Below are positions 9,801-18,384 of a stretch of 22,643 nucleotides of DNA, one piece after another. The stretch spans positions 340,469 to 363,111 of the forward strand of contig BMAT01007787.1 of the NCBI GenBank assembly GCA_019649035.1. The letters run 5' to 3'. The notes under the pieces are model-generated. The model did no database searches, was not told the origin of the DNA, and worked only from the letters and a program-made list of their open reading frames with translations. The stretch comes from Elysia marginata. Taxonomy: Eukaryota > Mollusca > Gastropoda > Plakobranchidae. A program made the translations under genes and the position numbers. The number at the start of each line of letters is the position of its first letter. Within the stretch, counting starts at the first letter, position 1.

Positions 9801-12800
9801 TCAACCAATTGGTCATCGGCTGGAAGTCAATTCCTCACCAAAGCGTACACAAGGCAACACGAATATCGCCGGATGGAAAGACATAAAATCAAAAAGACCA
9901 TTTCAGCATATCTAAAAAAAATTAGAGGGTCATTGGAAAATGTCAGAGTGATGAGAGAAGCAGACGAAGGAACAGATCTTCACCTGGTATTAGAAAAGCT
10001 AGGACTCAAGCAGCCTGAAGAGACATTTAACTGTCCAGCAAGACCAACGCCTAAAATTTCATGTAAACCTCTTGTGAAATGTAAACAGAAAGGAAAAAAA
10101 TAAATTTCAATTTCTCTAGGAATTAGAACAGAAGATATGGACTCATAGTGGAACAAGATTAGGGAAGGCATTACATCAACGAGTAGCTCTGTTTTTGCAC
10201 ATAAGAAGAAATTATGTAAGGACTGGGTCATACTAGAAGCGTTGGACGTAGAGAAATAAAGGGTGAACTGAACAAAGAACAAGGACAGAAAAGAAATCAG
10301 CACAAGAAAAGTATTTGATAGCTCATCGATAGGTCAAACAGTCCTTCAAGAGAGATAAGAATAGATTCCTACAGGCACAAAAAGGTAGGGCTGAGCAAGC
10401 AGGTGTGAGTGGAAACATGAGTCTGGTACACCAGTTAACAAAGGCCCTCTGTGGAAAATAAGACAAACCAGAAATACCATTTCAGGATCAACAAGAAAAT
10501 TTTATTTTCATACAAGAGGGACAATTGGCAAGTGGCAANNNNNNNNNNNNNNNNNNNNNNNNNNNNNNNNNNNNNNNNNNNCCCCCCGGACATTCTTTCA
10601 CCTAGAGAAGATCTGCCTACAAATCAAGAGCCGCTATCCAAAGAGAAAATATTCAAGGAAATAAAAGTCTTAAAATCTCACAAACCAGCAGGTGCAGACT
10701 ACACTTCACCATAAGTACAAAGTGCAGATATTCCAACATCGGTTACCATCACGCATAGTCCATTTGTAGATGTTTGGGGAAAAGAGGGGATACCACGATC
10801 GGACATCTGGCAAAACTGCCGAATAAAGGAGACCCGAGTTATTGCAACAACTATAGAGGTATCACACTATTGTCTACCTTGAAAGAATGAAACATGCAGT
10901 AGATGTAAAACTAATCGACGACTGAACAGGATTCAGGAAAAAAATTGAAAAAAAAAAACAAACGAGAAAGCGAAAATAACAAGAAAAAGCAAAGTATATA
11001 TACGTAACATGGTTTAACCCATCATGCAGCAAAAATGTCCCCACTAACATCGGCAAAATATTTTTTCACTATTAATCAATAATTGTTTCTTATAAAAAAA
11101 ACACAAGCTGTATAAGATAATGAAAAAAAGAAGATAAAAACAGCTACCGTGCGTGAGCAGTGTCAACCAATTCATTGATTACCACAACAAGGCAACCCTC
11201 AACAAGATCGAAGAAGAAGATTCGACCGTAAACAAAAGAATGTACAACTGCAGAAATAAAACTAAGTGCAATTGCCTGTAAAAAGCGGATGTGGTTTACC
11301 AAGCGACCGTCACACAAATAAGAAACAAACACAAGTTAGGGATAACAGATAACCAATTTAAAACTAGATATAGCCAGCATATATAGGATCTCCTAGAGAT
11401 CCACCAACCACGAAAGTGTCTTAGATCCTCAAAAGACACCAACATGCTTAAAGTTCCCAGAGTAAACCTTAAAAGATACGGTGAACGGTCATTTTCTTAC
11501 ATTGGCCCCATTACCCGGAACAAAATTCCCATGTCAGTGAGGCAGTCCCCAACACTGGAGATCTTCAAAAAGAGACTGAAAACTTTCCTGTTTCAGAACT
11601 TTTAAATCTGTGTCGATTAAGTACCCCTGCTGATTAACCGTTCTTTTTTTCACTATTGACATCATATTTAGGGGTGCGCGCGTGAGATATGGTGTGTACG
11701 TGTGTGTGTGCCCTGTGTGTAATTTACGAGCGCAAGCATGTGAATGTGAACATTAATTTTCCTTCTACGGTACTTTTTATATCATTTCTAAAGATGTCAT
11801 GCGCATAGAGCATTCTTTTGGAATGGGTCAGCTACAGACTTGTATGCTAGAGCGCAATGCGCGCTATAAATTCTATTTATTATTTTTTTATTACAGTTCC
11901 AGCTTCGTCTAAAGAACAAACAATCTGCTACAACAAGTATAGTATTTAAAAAAAACGCACACGTAAAATACACTACATGATGGGAAATACTGGGGTCAGC
12001 ACATAAACAAAACATGCTGTCAAAGAAAGGCAGCTTCAACAAGAGAAATGAAATTATCGAAACTCTATCCTCAACGACCGCACGTGAAACATATATGTAG
12101 CAAAATAACAAAATTTAAGTAAATTTATAGCACTAGATAGAAAGTAGATAGATGGATGGATAGATAAATAGATAGATAGATAGATAGATAGATAGGTAGA
12201 TAGATAGATAGACAGATAGATATATTTATCGGTAGATGATACATGTAGCTGGTTTTGTATTAAGTGTAGGCCTAGTATAAACTGAATTTGCCTTCGATTT
12301 TAGTTTTCTTCAAAATTCCATGAGTAAAAATATTAACTACAGTGATTACTCTGTAAAGAGCTACCATCCGATTCACAAAACTTTTACAATACAGTACTAC
12401 TATAAACCCAGATGTTAAGATGGTAAATACTTTTTTCTTTGCTCGCTACAGCCTAGTTTTTATCCGCAACAATTGGTGACATAATCTCAGAGATGTATGC
12501 TTCAAATTCAATCAACACCAAATAGATAAGTTTTTTATTGTCACAGATATTTAAAGAAGATAGAGAAAAAAAGCGTTTAGAACTTCAGTGAAATGCATGC
12601 TACATGTGCATTTATTATGTGAATTCAACAGTCTTAATCTTATTTTAAGTTATTCCTTTAAATGTTTTTGAACAAAGATGCTTTCTGCATTCAAAACTGC
12701 TGCAAATTTTGTGCAAAAATTTTTGGGTGCAAATTTTCAGGTTTTTTATGCAAAATTCGTGGTGACATCTATTTTTCGTTGCTTTGTCACAGTTTGTGTC

Positions 12801-13290
12801 TTGTTTGTCATAAAGTCAATTTTTATTTTTGGTTCTCATTTGATTTAAAATTAATTTTGTCTTTGTTTTCTGTTGCTTTTTGTTTCAAACGACGTTGGTC
12901 TTTGCTTTGTGTGTCCAACATTTATTTTGATTTTAAGGTTTTTATTTTGCTTGATGATATAAATTGGGTTTTAAATATATCTTGTTAATCCAAAGTTAGT
13001 TTTGTCTGTTTTCTGTTTGTTTTGGTTCTGTATGGTATTGTTCTTTGTTGTGTCTTGAGTGGTTAAAATAAAAGCTGATTTTCTTTCTCTTTTTTGGTTT
13101 TGTTTGGTCACGAACTTCACACCAGCTCCGTGATGGAAACAGCAACGAAGCAGCCATGCTTGGCGAACCCTTGTGTGGAGCTTTCCTCCCCTTTCCTGTC
13201 ACATCAACAAGCAACGTTATGTACATTGAGTTCAAATCTGATGATGTCATTCGTGCTTCCGGCTTCCAGGCTCTGTGGTCCACAGTTTGA
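6625..13290 (+). CDS. Secreted single-CUB-domain protein, three exons (139 aa)
   Basis: The coding sequence joins 6625-6691, 8798-8985 and 13126-13290 (67+188+165 nt, 139 codons plus TGA). Residues 1-21 form a signal peptide (MMETS, then a Leu/Ile/Val/Phe-rich core ending GVSLA). Residues 23-139 form one whole CUB domain, with Cys at 26, 52, 79 and 102. CUB hallmarks are visible: SPNYPDRYP (39-47), CVW (52-54), CSYD (79-82), DG (88-89), LCG (101-103), FKSDD (121-125) and GFQALW (131-136). Glu74, Asp82 and Asp124 sit where calcium-binding CUB domains place their ligands. N78-C79-S80 is a possible glycosylation site. Splice phases are 1 then 0, and all junctions are GT/AG. Known single-CUB secreted proteins such as spermadhesins act as extracellular binding modules; the ligand here is unknown. 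Introns are full of retroelements but the exons are intact, which suggests the gene is under selection. The fold assignment is strong; the exact role is not inferable. Confidence 0.88.
6795..6850. repeat. Compound ACC/ATC microsatellite in intron 1
   Basis: A run of ACC units passes directly into a run of ATC units. It lies about 35 bp beyond the 3' end of the minus-strand SINE copy A. Confidence 0.9.
6885..7222 (-). mobile_element. tRNA-derived SINE, copy A
   Basis: Read on the minus strand this matches copy B along its whole length: TTTAGACACTCGGATTTCGG, a B-box relic GGTTCGAATCA (7156-7166 on the plus strand), CAACGTTTAGT, GTAAAAGATCTTTTCACTGT, the identical core TAATTTGGTTGGTAATGG (6969-6986), and a tail GCACTTAGAGCAT...AGGCACTGAAAACGCTCTTT. 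It lies in intron 1, opposite in orientation to copy B. Confidence 0.75.
8021..8141 (-). repeat. Dispersed repeat X, copy 2
   Basis: Its reverse complement begins ATGGGGCTGTTCCATGACGA and aligns with 2216 onward. It also shares the later GTGCTGAATCTAA segment, at a shorter spacing than in copy 1. It is located in intron 1, ahead of SINE copy B. Confidence 0.5.
8430..8762 (+). mobile_element. tRNA-derived SINE, copy B
   Basis: The 5' head resembles tRNA-Gly: GCATCG start (8432), A-box-like TCTAGTGGTAGATGCTCGG (8441-8459) and a perfect B box GGTTCGAGTCC (8481-8491). A body follows with GTCAGTATGCTAAAGTGATG and the core TAATTTGGTTGGTAATGG (8663-8680). A LINE-like tail (AAGCGCTTAGAA, GGCGCTATATATAAA, then CTTTACTTTACTTTTACC) closes it about 36 bp from exon 2. 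This is the best-preserved of three copies. The head does not fold as a full tRNA gene. Confidence 0.8.
8798..8985 (+). CDS. Exon 2: first half of the CUB domain
   Basis: The acceptor TGACTAG ends at 8797 and the strong donor GTAAGT follows ATG at 8983-8985. The exon encodes residues 23-85, from VTCGGALSGSSG to CSYDSLM. It contains CUB cysteines 1-3, the PNYPDRYP loop, CVW, and the Glu74/Asp82 calcium-ligand positions. It enters in phase 1 and leaves in phase 0, which fits exons 1 and 3. The exon has no in-frame stop; reading through the donor meets TAG at about 9035. Confidence 0.9.
9385..10936 (+). mobile_element. RTE-type LINE fragment: endonuclease, linker, start of RT
   Basis: This is a heavily decayed LINE on the coding strand of the host gene. 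Pieces in several frames match the family in order: the endonuclease (GEMLILGGNDEEG; ICAPSNEATNEEKDIFYDRL; NSEEIMIMHGLGKANGNGER; AFNQLVIGWKSIPHQSVHKA; RGSLENVRVMREADEGTDLH), the linker (KNRFLQAQKGRAEQAG; SLVYQLTKALCGK), then the RT start (IKVLKSHKPAGADY, SYCNNYRGITLLSTL, VDVKLIDD, TGFRK). Where active relatives have GDFN this copy has GDLI, and where they have SDHH it has TDLH, so the endonuclease is dead. Sequence ends abruptly at an A-rich run near 10936. The N gap lies inside it. Its linker and RT start correspond to those of the minus-strand LINE downstream, so both are of the same broad type. Confidence 0.8.
10539..10581. other. Assembly gap (43 N)
   Basis: A run of unknown bases lies inside the intron 2 LINE fragment, between linker and RT sequences. 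Its true length may differ from 43. Confidence 1.
10937..11385 (+). mobile_element. GIY-YIG retroelement remnant, 5' part of the C-terminal module
   Basis: This is a decayed fossil with several breaks. Recognisable in order are a WFNPSCSKNVPTNIGK block (about 11010-11058), a cysteine-rich NCRNKTKCNCL block (about 11249-11280), and the beginning of a GIY-YIG nuclease fold (DVVYQATVT, then ITDNQFKTRYSQH, about 11289-11379). This order is known from retroelement proteins with a C-terminal GIY-YIG endonuclease, most likely Penelope-like. The family name is an inference. It lies directly between two unrelated LINE pieces. Confidence 0.6.
11386..11894 (+). mobile_element. CR1/L2-like LINE 3' end
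   Basis: In one frame, 11387-11605 encodes the highly conserved C terminus of CR1/L2-type reverse transcriptases: DLLEIHQPRKCLRSSKDTNM, LKVPRVNLKRYGERSFSYIG, RNKIPMSVRQSPTLEIFKKR, LKTFLFQNF, then TAA at 11603-11605. A roughly 290-bp 3' UTR follows, including a GT-rich stretch (about 11690-11730), and closes with GCGCTATAAATTCTATTTATT at about 11861-11881 and a T/A tail. Everything 5' of the last 70 or so codons is missing. Confidence 0.75.
12140..12222. repeat. GATA microsatellite in intron 2
   Basis: About 20 GATA/TAGA units with GGAT, AAAT, GGTA and GACA variants. Confidence 0.9.
12660..13110 (+). other. T-rich, strand-asymmetric tract before exon 3
   Basis: About 450 bp rich in T and TTTTG/TTTGT words on the coding strand, ending in the polypyrimidine tract TTTTCTTTCTCTTTTTTGG ahead of the exon 3 acceptor. 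The 108-codon open frame inside it is a composition effect. Confidence 0.6.
13126..13290 (+). CDS. Exon 3: second half of the CUB domain and stop
   Basis: The acceptor CACACCAG ends at 13125 after a long T-rich tract. In phase 0 the exon reads LRDGNSNEAAMLGEPLCG, continues through FKSDD and GFQALWSTV, and ends with TGA at 13288-13290. This supplies the DG turn after the exon 2 CSYDSLM, the fourth CUB cysteine (Cys102), the third calcium-ligand Asp124 and the closing GF-x-A-hydrophobic strand. The stop falls three residues after the end of the CUB fold, so no further domain is expected. Confidence 0.88.
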   Translation, partial: LRDGNSNEAAMLGEPLCGAFLPFPVTSTSNVMYIEFKSDDVIRASGFQALWSTV

Positions 13291-13939
13291 ACTTTGAGGT
13301 TCGTATAAGTCATTTATGTAAATAGGCTGTGTCTCGCGACCTGTCTAATTAAGTCGATGCTGGAAGCTTTCAGTATGAAAAACACGCCTTTAAAAGCTAG
13401 ATTTTTTCCTCTTTTTATTGTTCAAGTTAACATAATTTATAAATTATTTGTACAAAATTTGGATACCTGTAGTTGTAAGTAAAAAAAAGTTTCGAAGCTT
13501 GAAACAATGCATTGTAAAGTAAAAATTGCGACATTTGACTCATTTGCCCTGGTCGCAAGATGTGTCATTTTTATCTCTTTATGTTTAAAGTTCCTGATTC
13601 CCACATTACTGTGATGTTTATGTGATGACAGACTAGGACTAGCATGTTGAGCTGCCAATAGGTACATTCCAGTCCGTATAATTTGGATTTACCCTTCTTT
13701 AGTAATGTATACTGATATAATCCAGTTTTTAGATATTAGGGAGTTGAATTTTGTAAATTGTATCTATGGGAATCGAATTGTATAAAAAATTTTACCAAGG
13801 TGAAAAGCTTAACAGGCAGACTATGTTGTTTTGTTAAAAGCATTCTTGAAACTGTTTATCAACCTCTGAGTGAGATCATTCTTGTCTTGTTATGATGCCA
13901 GGGCTTGAATTACAGCAAGGAAATTCTTCTTTTACCTTG
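13291..13939 (+). other. Probable 3' UTR and flank of the CUB gene
   Basis: This is AT-rich non-coding DNA between the CUB stop codon and the LINE insertion. I find no canonical AATAAA here. The nearest variants are TATAAA at about 13437 and 13781, so the transcript end is uncertain. No other coding content is visible. Confidence 0.4.
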
Positions 13940-13951
13940 TTCATGTCATAA
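13940..13951. repeat. Left target-site duplication of the LINE
   Basis: TTCATGTCATAA here matches 15749-15760 exactly. It sits directly against the tandem-repeat 3' tail of the minus-strand LINE, as target-primed insertion would leave it. Confidence 0.85.
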
Positions 13952-13972
13952 CTCACTCACTCACTCACTCAC
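13952..13972 (-). repeat. GTGA-repeat 3' tail of the LINE
   Basis: CTCA units repeat on the plus strand (GTGA/TGAG on the element strand). Short tandem-repeat tails in place of poly-A are typical of RTE elements. The last stop codon of the element ORF falls within this tail. Confidence 0.75.
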
Positions 13973-15748
13973 TACCCGTCTTGCCATGGGCAACTAGGGC
14001 AACAACAAAGTCCCTCCATTTCTCTCGGTCCTGAGCCAGAGTCCTCAAGGTGCCCCATGACTATCCCATGTTTGCTGCCTCTGCCTCTGCTGTCCTCCTC
14101 CGGGTAGTCTTCAGGCGTCCTCGTTTCCTGCGTCCCTCAGGCTTCCATTGAACGGCTACTCTGGTGATAGCATTCTGGGACTTGCGTAGTACATGCCCTA
14201 TCCACTTCCATCTTCTTTCGACTAAAATCTTCTCAATACTTTCTTGTTGACAGTGTTCAAGCAGCTCTTCATTGGGTTTTCTTTGGGGCCAGAAGATCCT
14301 AGCAATTTTTCTTAGGTTTTTGGTGTGGAATGATGATAATTTTGATAGATCCTGATCAGTCATACGCCAACATTCAGAACCATACAGCAAGGTAGAGAGA
14401 ACACAACTTCTATATAGTCTAATCTTTGTGCTGAGTTTGTACTGTTGGGACTTCCATACAGGGTTAAGCATCCTGAAGGCAGTTATGGCTTTACCTAATC
14501 TAGTTATAATGTCATCTTTAGCTCCTCCGTCAGGTGTAACATAGCTCCCTAAATATGTGAATTTCTCTGTAAACGGCAGTATGGTCTCGTCTATTTGAAC
14601 TTGTTGGGGGTTAAGGACACTAAGAATCATTACCTCTGTTTTCTTCTTGCTTATTTTTAGACCTATTTGTTTTGCACACGTATTCAATCTACCAGTTTTT
14701 TCTTGTATGTGATGGTGAGTATGAGACAGGAGGGCCAGATCATCGGCAAAATCCAGGTCCTCTAAGTTAGTGAAGAGATTCCACCTTATCCCTCGGTTCT
14801 GGTCTTCGGTTGTTTGTCTCATGACCCAGTCGATAGCTACGCTGAAAAGGAGAGCTGACATAACACAGCCTTGTCGTACACCTGACAGTACAGGGAAGAT
14901 GTTTTGGCTATTTCAAACTTTGCAACTGAAATTATTATAGAAGCACTTGATCATAGAGACGATTTCTGATGGTATTCCATAATATCTCAGAATTTTCCAC
15001 AGGCTGTTTCTATCGACACTATCAAAGGCTTTTTCAAAATCAACAAAATTTATGCATAGGTCCCTCTGCCATTCTGTGCATTGCTCAATGATATTTCTTA
15101 GAGTAAAGATCTGGTCTGTGCATCCTCTTCCTGGTCTAAAACCTGCTTGTTCTTCTCTTAACTTGCGATCAATTGCACCACTAATCCGGCCAATGACTAT
15201 TTTGGCAAGCACTTTGCTTGGGATGGAGAGTAAAGTAATACCTCGCCAGTTGTTACAGTCGCTTAAGTTGCCTTTTTTTGGATTTTAATTTTAACACCTT
15301 CATTCCATTCCTCTGGTATCTTCTTCTCTTTCCACGCTTTAGTAAGCAGAGGGAGTAAAACTTCTGCGGCCAATTATGGGTCAGCCTTGAAAAGGTCAGC
15401 GTTAAGGCCTTCAGGTCCAGGAGCTTTATTATTCTTTAGAGATTTAATGGCTCTCATTATTTCTTGTCTTGTTGGAACTGTTGTGACTACATCAAGGTCT
15501 TCTTCCGCCTCCGGGATGATAGATTCAGTCTCAGGAGCTTGCCGATTCAGAATTTCATGAAAGTGCTCTGTCCAGCGAGCTTCTTTTTCAAATTCAGATG
15601 TCAGAAGCTGTCCTTCCTTGTTTCTGATTGGAGCTTCTGTGCTATTTCTAAATCTCCCACATACTTGTTTGGTGATTTTGTATAGGGTTCCATGGTCTCT
15701 CTTATAGGCAGCATCCTCAGCCAATGTTGCCATATCCTCTAGACGCTT
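13952..15748 (-). mobile_element. RTE-type LINE, 5'-truncated, reverse transcriptase
   Basis: Read from 15748 down to 13952, the element starts inside the linker between endonuclease and reverse transcriptase (KRLEDMATLAEDAAYKRD), so the endonuclease is missing. It then encodes reverse transcriptase motifs: SLKNNKAPGPEGLNADL; CNNWRGITLLS; EEQAGFRPGRGCTDQ; FVDFEKAFDSVDR (motif A); GVRQGC (motif B); LDFADD (motif C); KKKTEVM; YLGSYVTPDGG; and the C-terminal RRWKWIGHVLRK and LAQDREKWRDFV blocks. The reading frame is broken by TAA at 15374-15376, a frameshift near 15285, TGA at 14913-14915 and TAG at 14061-14063. The final TGA lies at 13965-13967, inside the GTGA-repeat tail. The clade call rests on these motifs and the tandem-repeat tail; RTE is likely but the subfamily is unsure. 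Confidence 0.85.
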
Positions 15749-15760
15749 TTCATGTCATAA
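15749..15760. repeat. Right target-site duplication of the LINE
   Basis: A perfect second copy of TTCATGTCATAA abuts the truncated 5' end of the LINE and fixes that boundary at 15748. Confidence 0.85.
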
Positions 15761-16007
15761 AGGGATTGGTAATAGAGCTGTTTTATACATCAATGGTATA
15801 TTCATAAATTGCCCCTTCTTTTTATATATCGTCTTGTTCTATTTAATCGAAGAACAACAGCTTGCTTCGAACACATAAGAAAACCTGTTAGAAATAGGAT
15901 GATACTGATATTACCGTATCTTTAAAGTTCTTTGCCTATGTTTACAATCAACACCATTTTACACTAATTAAAACACTTATTTTAAAAAATATTTATTGAT
16001 GGATTGT

Positions 16008-16290
16008 GATGAGTCATGGTTTAGTGGTAGACACTGGGCATTTGGACTGAAAAGTTCAAGGTTTGAGCCTTAGCTTGGCAGGTCCGTGTTAAGTCTTTAG
16101 AACAAGATCTTTACATACATTTCCCCGCCTTACTCAAGAGTACCAGGCTATAAGCAATAAAATATAATGTCAGTATGCCACAATGATGCTCTCACTGATG
16201 CTTCTCTGTGTCAAGAAGGTTGGTTATGGCTTGTCATGGAGCATTTAAGTGAATAAGGCACTTCATAAAAATGATTCTCACTTTTTTACC
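16008..16290 (+). mobile_element. tRNA-derived SINE, copy C
   Basis: This is a more diverged and shorter copy: GGTTTAGTGGTAGACACTGG (A-box region, about 16018-16037), B-box relic GGTTTGAGCCT (16060-16070), a TTACATACATTTCCCCGCCT block, GTCAGTATGCCACAATGATG, AAGGTTGGTTATGGCTTGTC and a tail AGGCACTTCATAAAA. No target-site duplication is clear. Confidence 0.7.
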
Positions 16291-17281
16291 TAGAACTCTA
16301 TAAAGAACTTGATTTGATATGTGCAGTCTATCATAGTTATGTTTATTCATGTTATTATAATCTTTATTCCTCTTTAACCTTTGAACCTTACCCTGGGGTA
16401 CTTTTTATGCAAAAAATGATAAGAAGTTAAAATCACATTGAGTTAGCAACAAATAAATTTTGTAACTCTTAAAGTCAACACATTTAAGATACATTGTTGC
16501 TTTAAAACAACTCTGTTTGGAGGTGTTGACATATAATCCAAATTCTACTGCAGTATAGTTAATGCTTATAACTATCTCTCAGACTCAGCTAAAACAGACA
16601 CTAGACAGTTTGTGTGCCACTGTTCATGGTTTGTTCTGTCTTACTGTTATGGTTTTTGTTTTTTTATATTTTGGACAGATCTTATACAACAGCTGTGGCA
16701 GATCTACATCTCTTTATTCAACAAAGAATTGACCATACTCTCTGCAAGGTTCTACTGTGTTTTCTATCCACCACCAGTTATAGTTTGCCCATACTGCACA
16801 CCGGGAGGCTGGTTTCATATCTCAAACTTAAATGTATCTTAGTGTAAAAACAGTTAACATTTTTTAAAATATGTATTTAAAAAAATCATCACCTCAATAT
16901 GGTTAATATTATAAGCATGTTTACCATTACTATCGGTAGAAAAACGAATAAAGAAAATTTCAAATTCAATTGGCACTGTCTCTATCATATTTGATATATT
17001 AAAAAACTGGCTTGCCATAAATCTTTGCACATGTACGTGAGATTATATAGATTTACATGAAATTCTTTTACACATGAAGTATGAATTTCAGTTCCACCTT
17101 AAAGATTTTTTTACTGAGGATAAACATAGGGATGAGGGGGGTAGGCGGTAGTGCATCCAAATTTCTGCATCACAGATGTGTCTAAACAAACGTTTTCAAC
17201 CCATCATTATTTATAAATTCCAAAACCATCTACATGTGCAAAATTACACAACAAGAATATTCACTTCAAATATCTAAAAAG

Positions 17282-17326
17282 TAATAATAATAATAATAAT
17301 AATACATGTAATAATAATAATAATAA
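17282..17326. repeat. AAT microsatellite with ACATGT centre
   Basis: Two (TAA)n blocks are separated by the palindrome ACATGT. Confidence 0.85.
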
Positions 17327-18384
17327 ACACCTTAAAATGGTATACGCGACCAAGGAAGAAAAATGAAATGTAATGCATAAATGTCTTGCAACCAATCCAA
17401 ATGAGTCTTAAGTCGAAATTGGAAGGTAGTCAGATATTGGTATCACATCAAAGCTTATTTTCTGGACTTTCAAATACAACAAACAAAAAAGCTCTATCAT
17501 CCTTCTGCATGAAGTTATAGCTGTTTCAAATAGACAGGGTTATAATAGACTTATCAAAATAGACTTGTGAAATTTCAGAAAGGGGAGAAAACTGCATTTA
17601 AAGTTTAGACAACTATAAAGGTGTGAAGGCCTTAGTTACCATGCCCATTAAAATTAAACACATTAAACATGATATTTCAACATCAATTAGACGTGGAAAA
17701 TGTTTAGAAATGGTTTTAGCGTCAATATCTAAATTTCAAAAATTTTTACTTCTGAACACCCTCATAAACTTTAAAAGCCTATATCTGAAAACTACACCAT
17801 TCGACTGACGACTCATTTGGACAGAATGAGAGACAAATGTATTTATTGTAGAGTGTGTTCTTCAATTCTCAAAAATGAGTTCAAGTTAAAGTGAGTCAAT
17901 ACACATGTTAACAAACTTAGATCACAAAATAATCTTGTCCAACACAAGGCTGGAACAAACACTGTCCTCTTTAAAGAAGGGTTATAAATTTTTTTTTTTT
18001 AATTTCTTTAAATACAAAATGAAGTCAGTTTTTTTTTTTGCCCTGTGCTTTCTATTCTCTTTGTGACCCGGTTTGATTAGATGATTAGATAACTGCCTTT
18101 GTTAGTTCATGCCGTCATGTCTTATACCATGTGCTTATTTAGACATCTTTTGCTATTCGTTTAGGTTTTAAAATGTAGGCATGCATTGAGTAGAGTTAAT
18201 AGAACATATCTAAACCTCCGCTCTAGAGAGTCGCGAGGAAGCACTTCCCCAATCCCAGTTCATATGGGACTGACCAGGGTCACCACGGGACCAAAAATTT
18301 TAAGCTCAGTCTCATGCTATGGTGACCTTGTTAGTTGTGAATTCACTATGCTATCCTAGGGTTAAATAGGTACAGGTGGAAGAT

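Larger units (their letters stand above)
8986..13125 (+). other. Intron 2 of the CUB gene
   Basis: This 4140-bp phase-0 intron runs from donor GTAAGT to acceptor CACCAG and includes a 43-base N gap. It carries three retroelement pieces in a row on the coding strand, a GATA microsatellite, and a T-rich tract from about 12660 to the acceptor. The stretch 8986-9385 and the stretch 12223-12660 show nothing recognisable. Confidence 0.8.

Noticed and set aside
12662-12988. 108-codon Phe/Leu/Cys-rich open frame in intron 2
   Set aside because: T-rich composition explains it; there are no known domains and it lies wholly within an intron.
14061-15733. Host gene for a reverse-transcriptase-like protein on the minus strand
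   Set aside because: Target-site duplication, tandem-repeat tail, 5' truncation and broken frame show it is a dead LINE copy.
16612-16847. Two overlapping 76-77 codon frames, one after an AG acceptor-like site
   Set aside because: Neither frame shows a recognisable motif, and there is no partner exon or clear donor.
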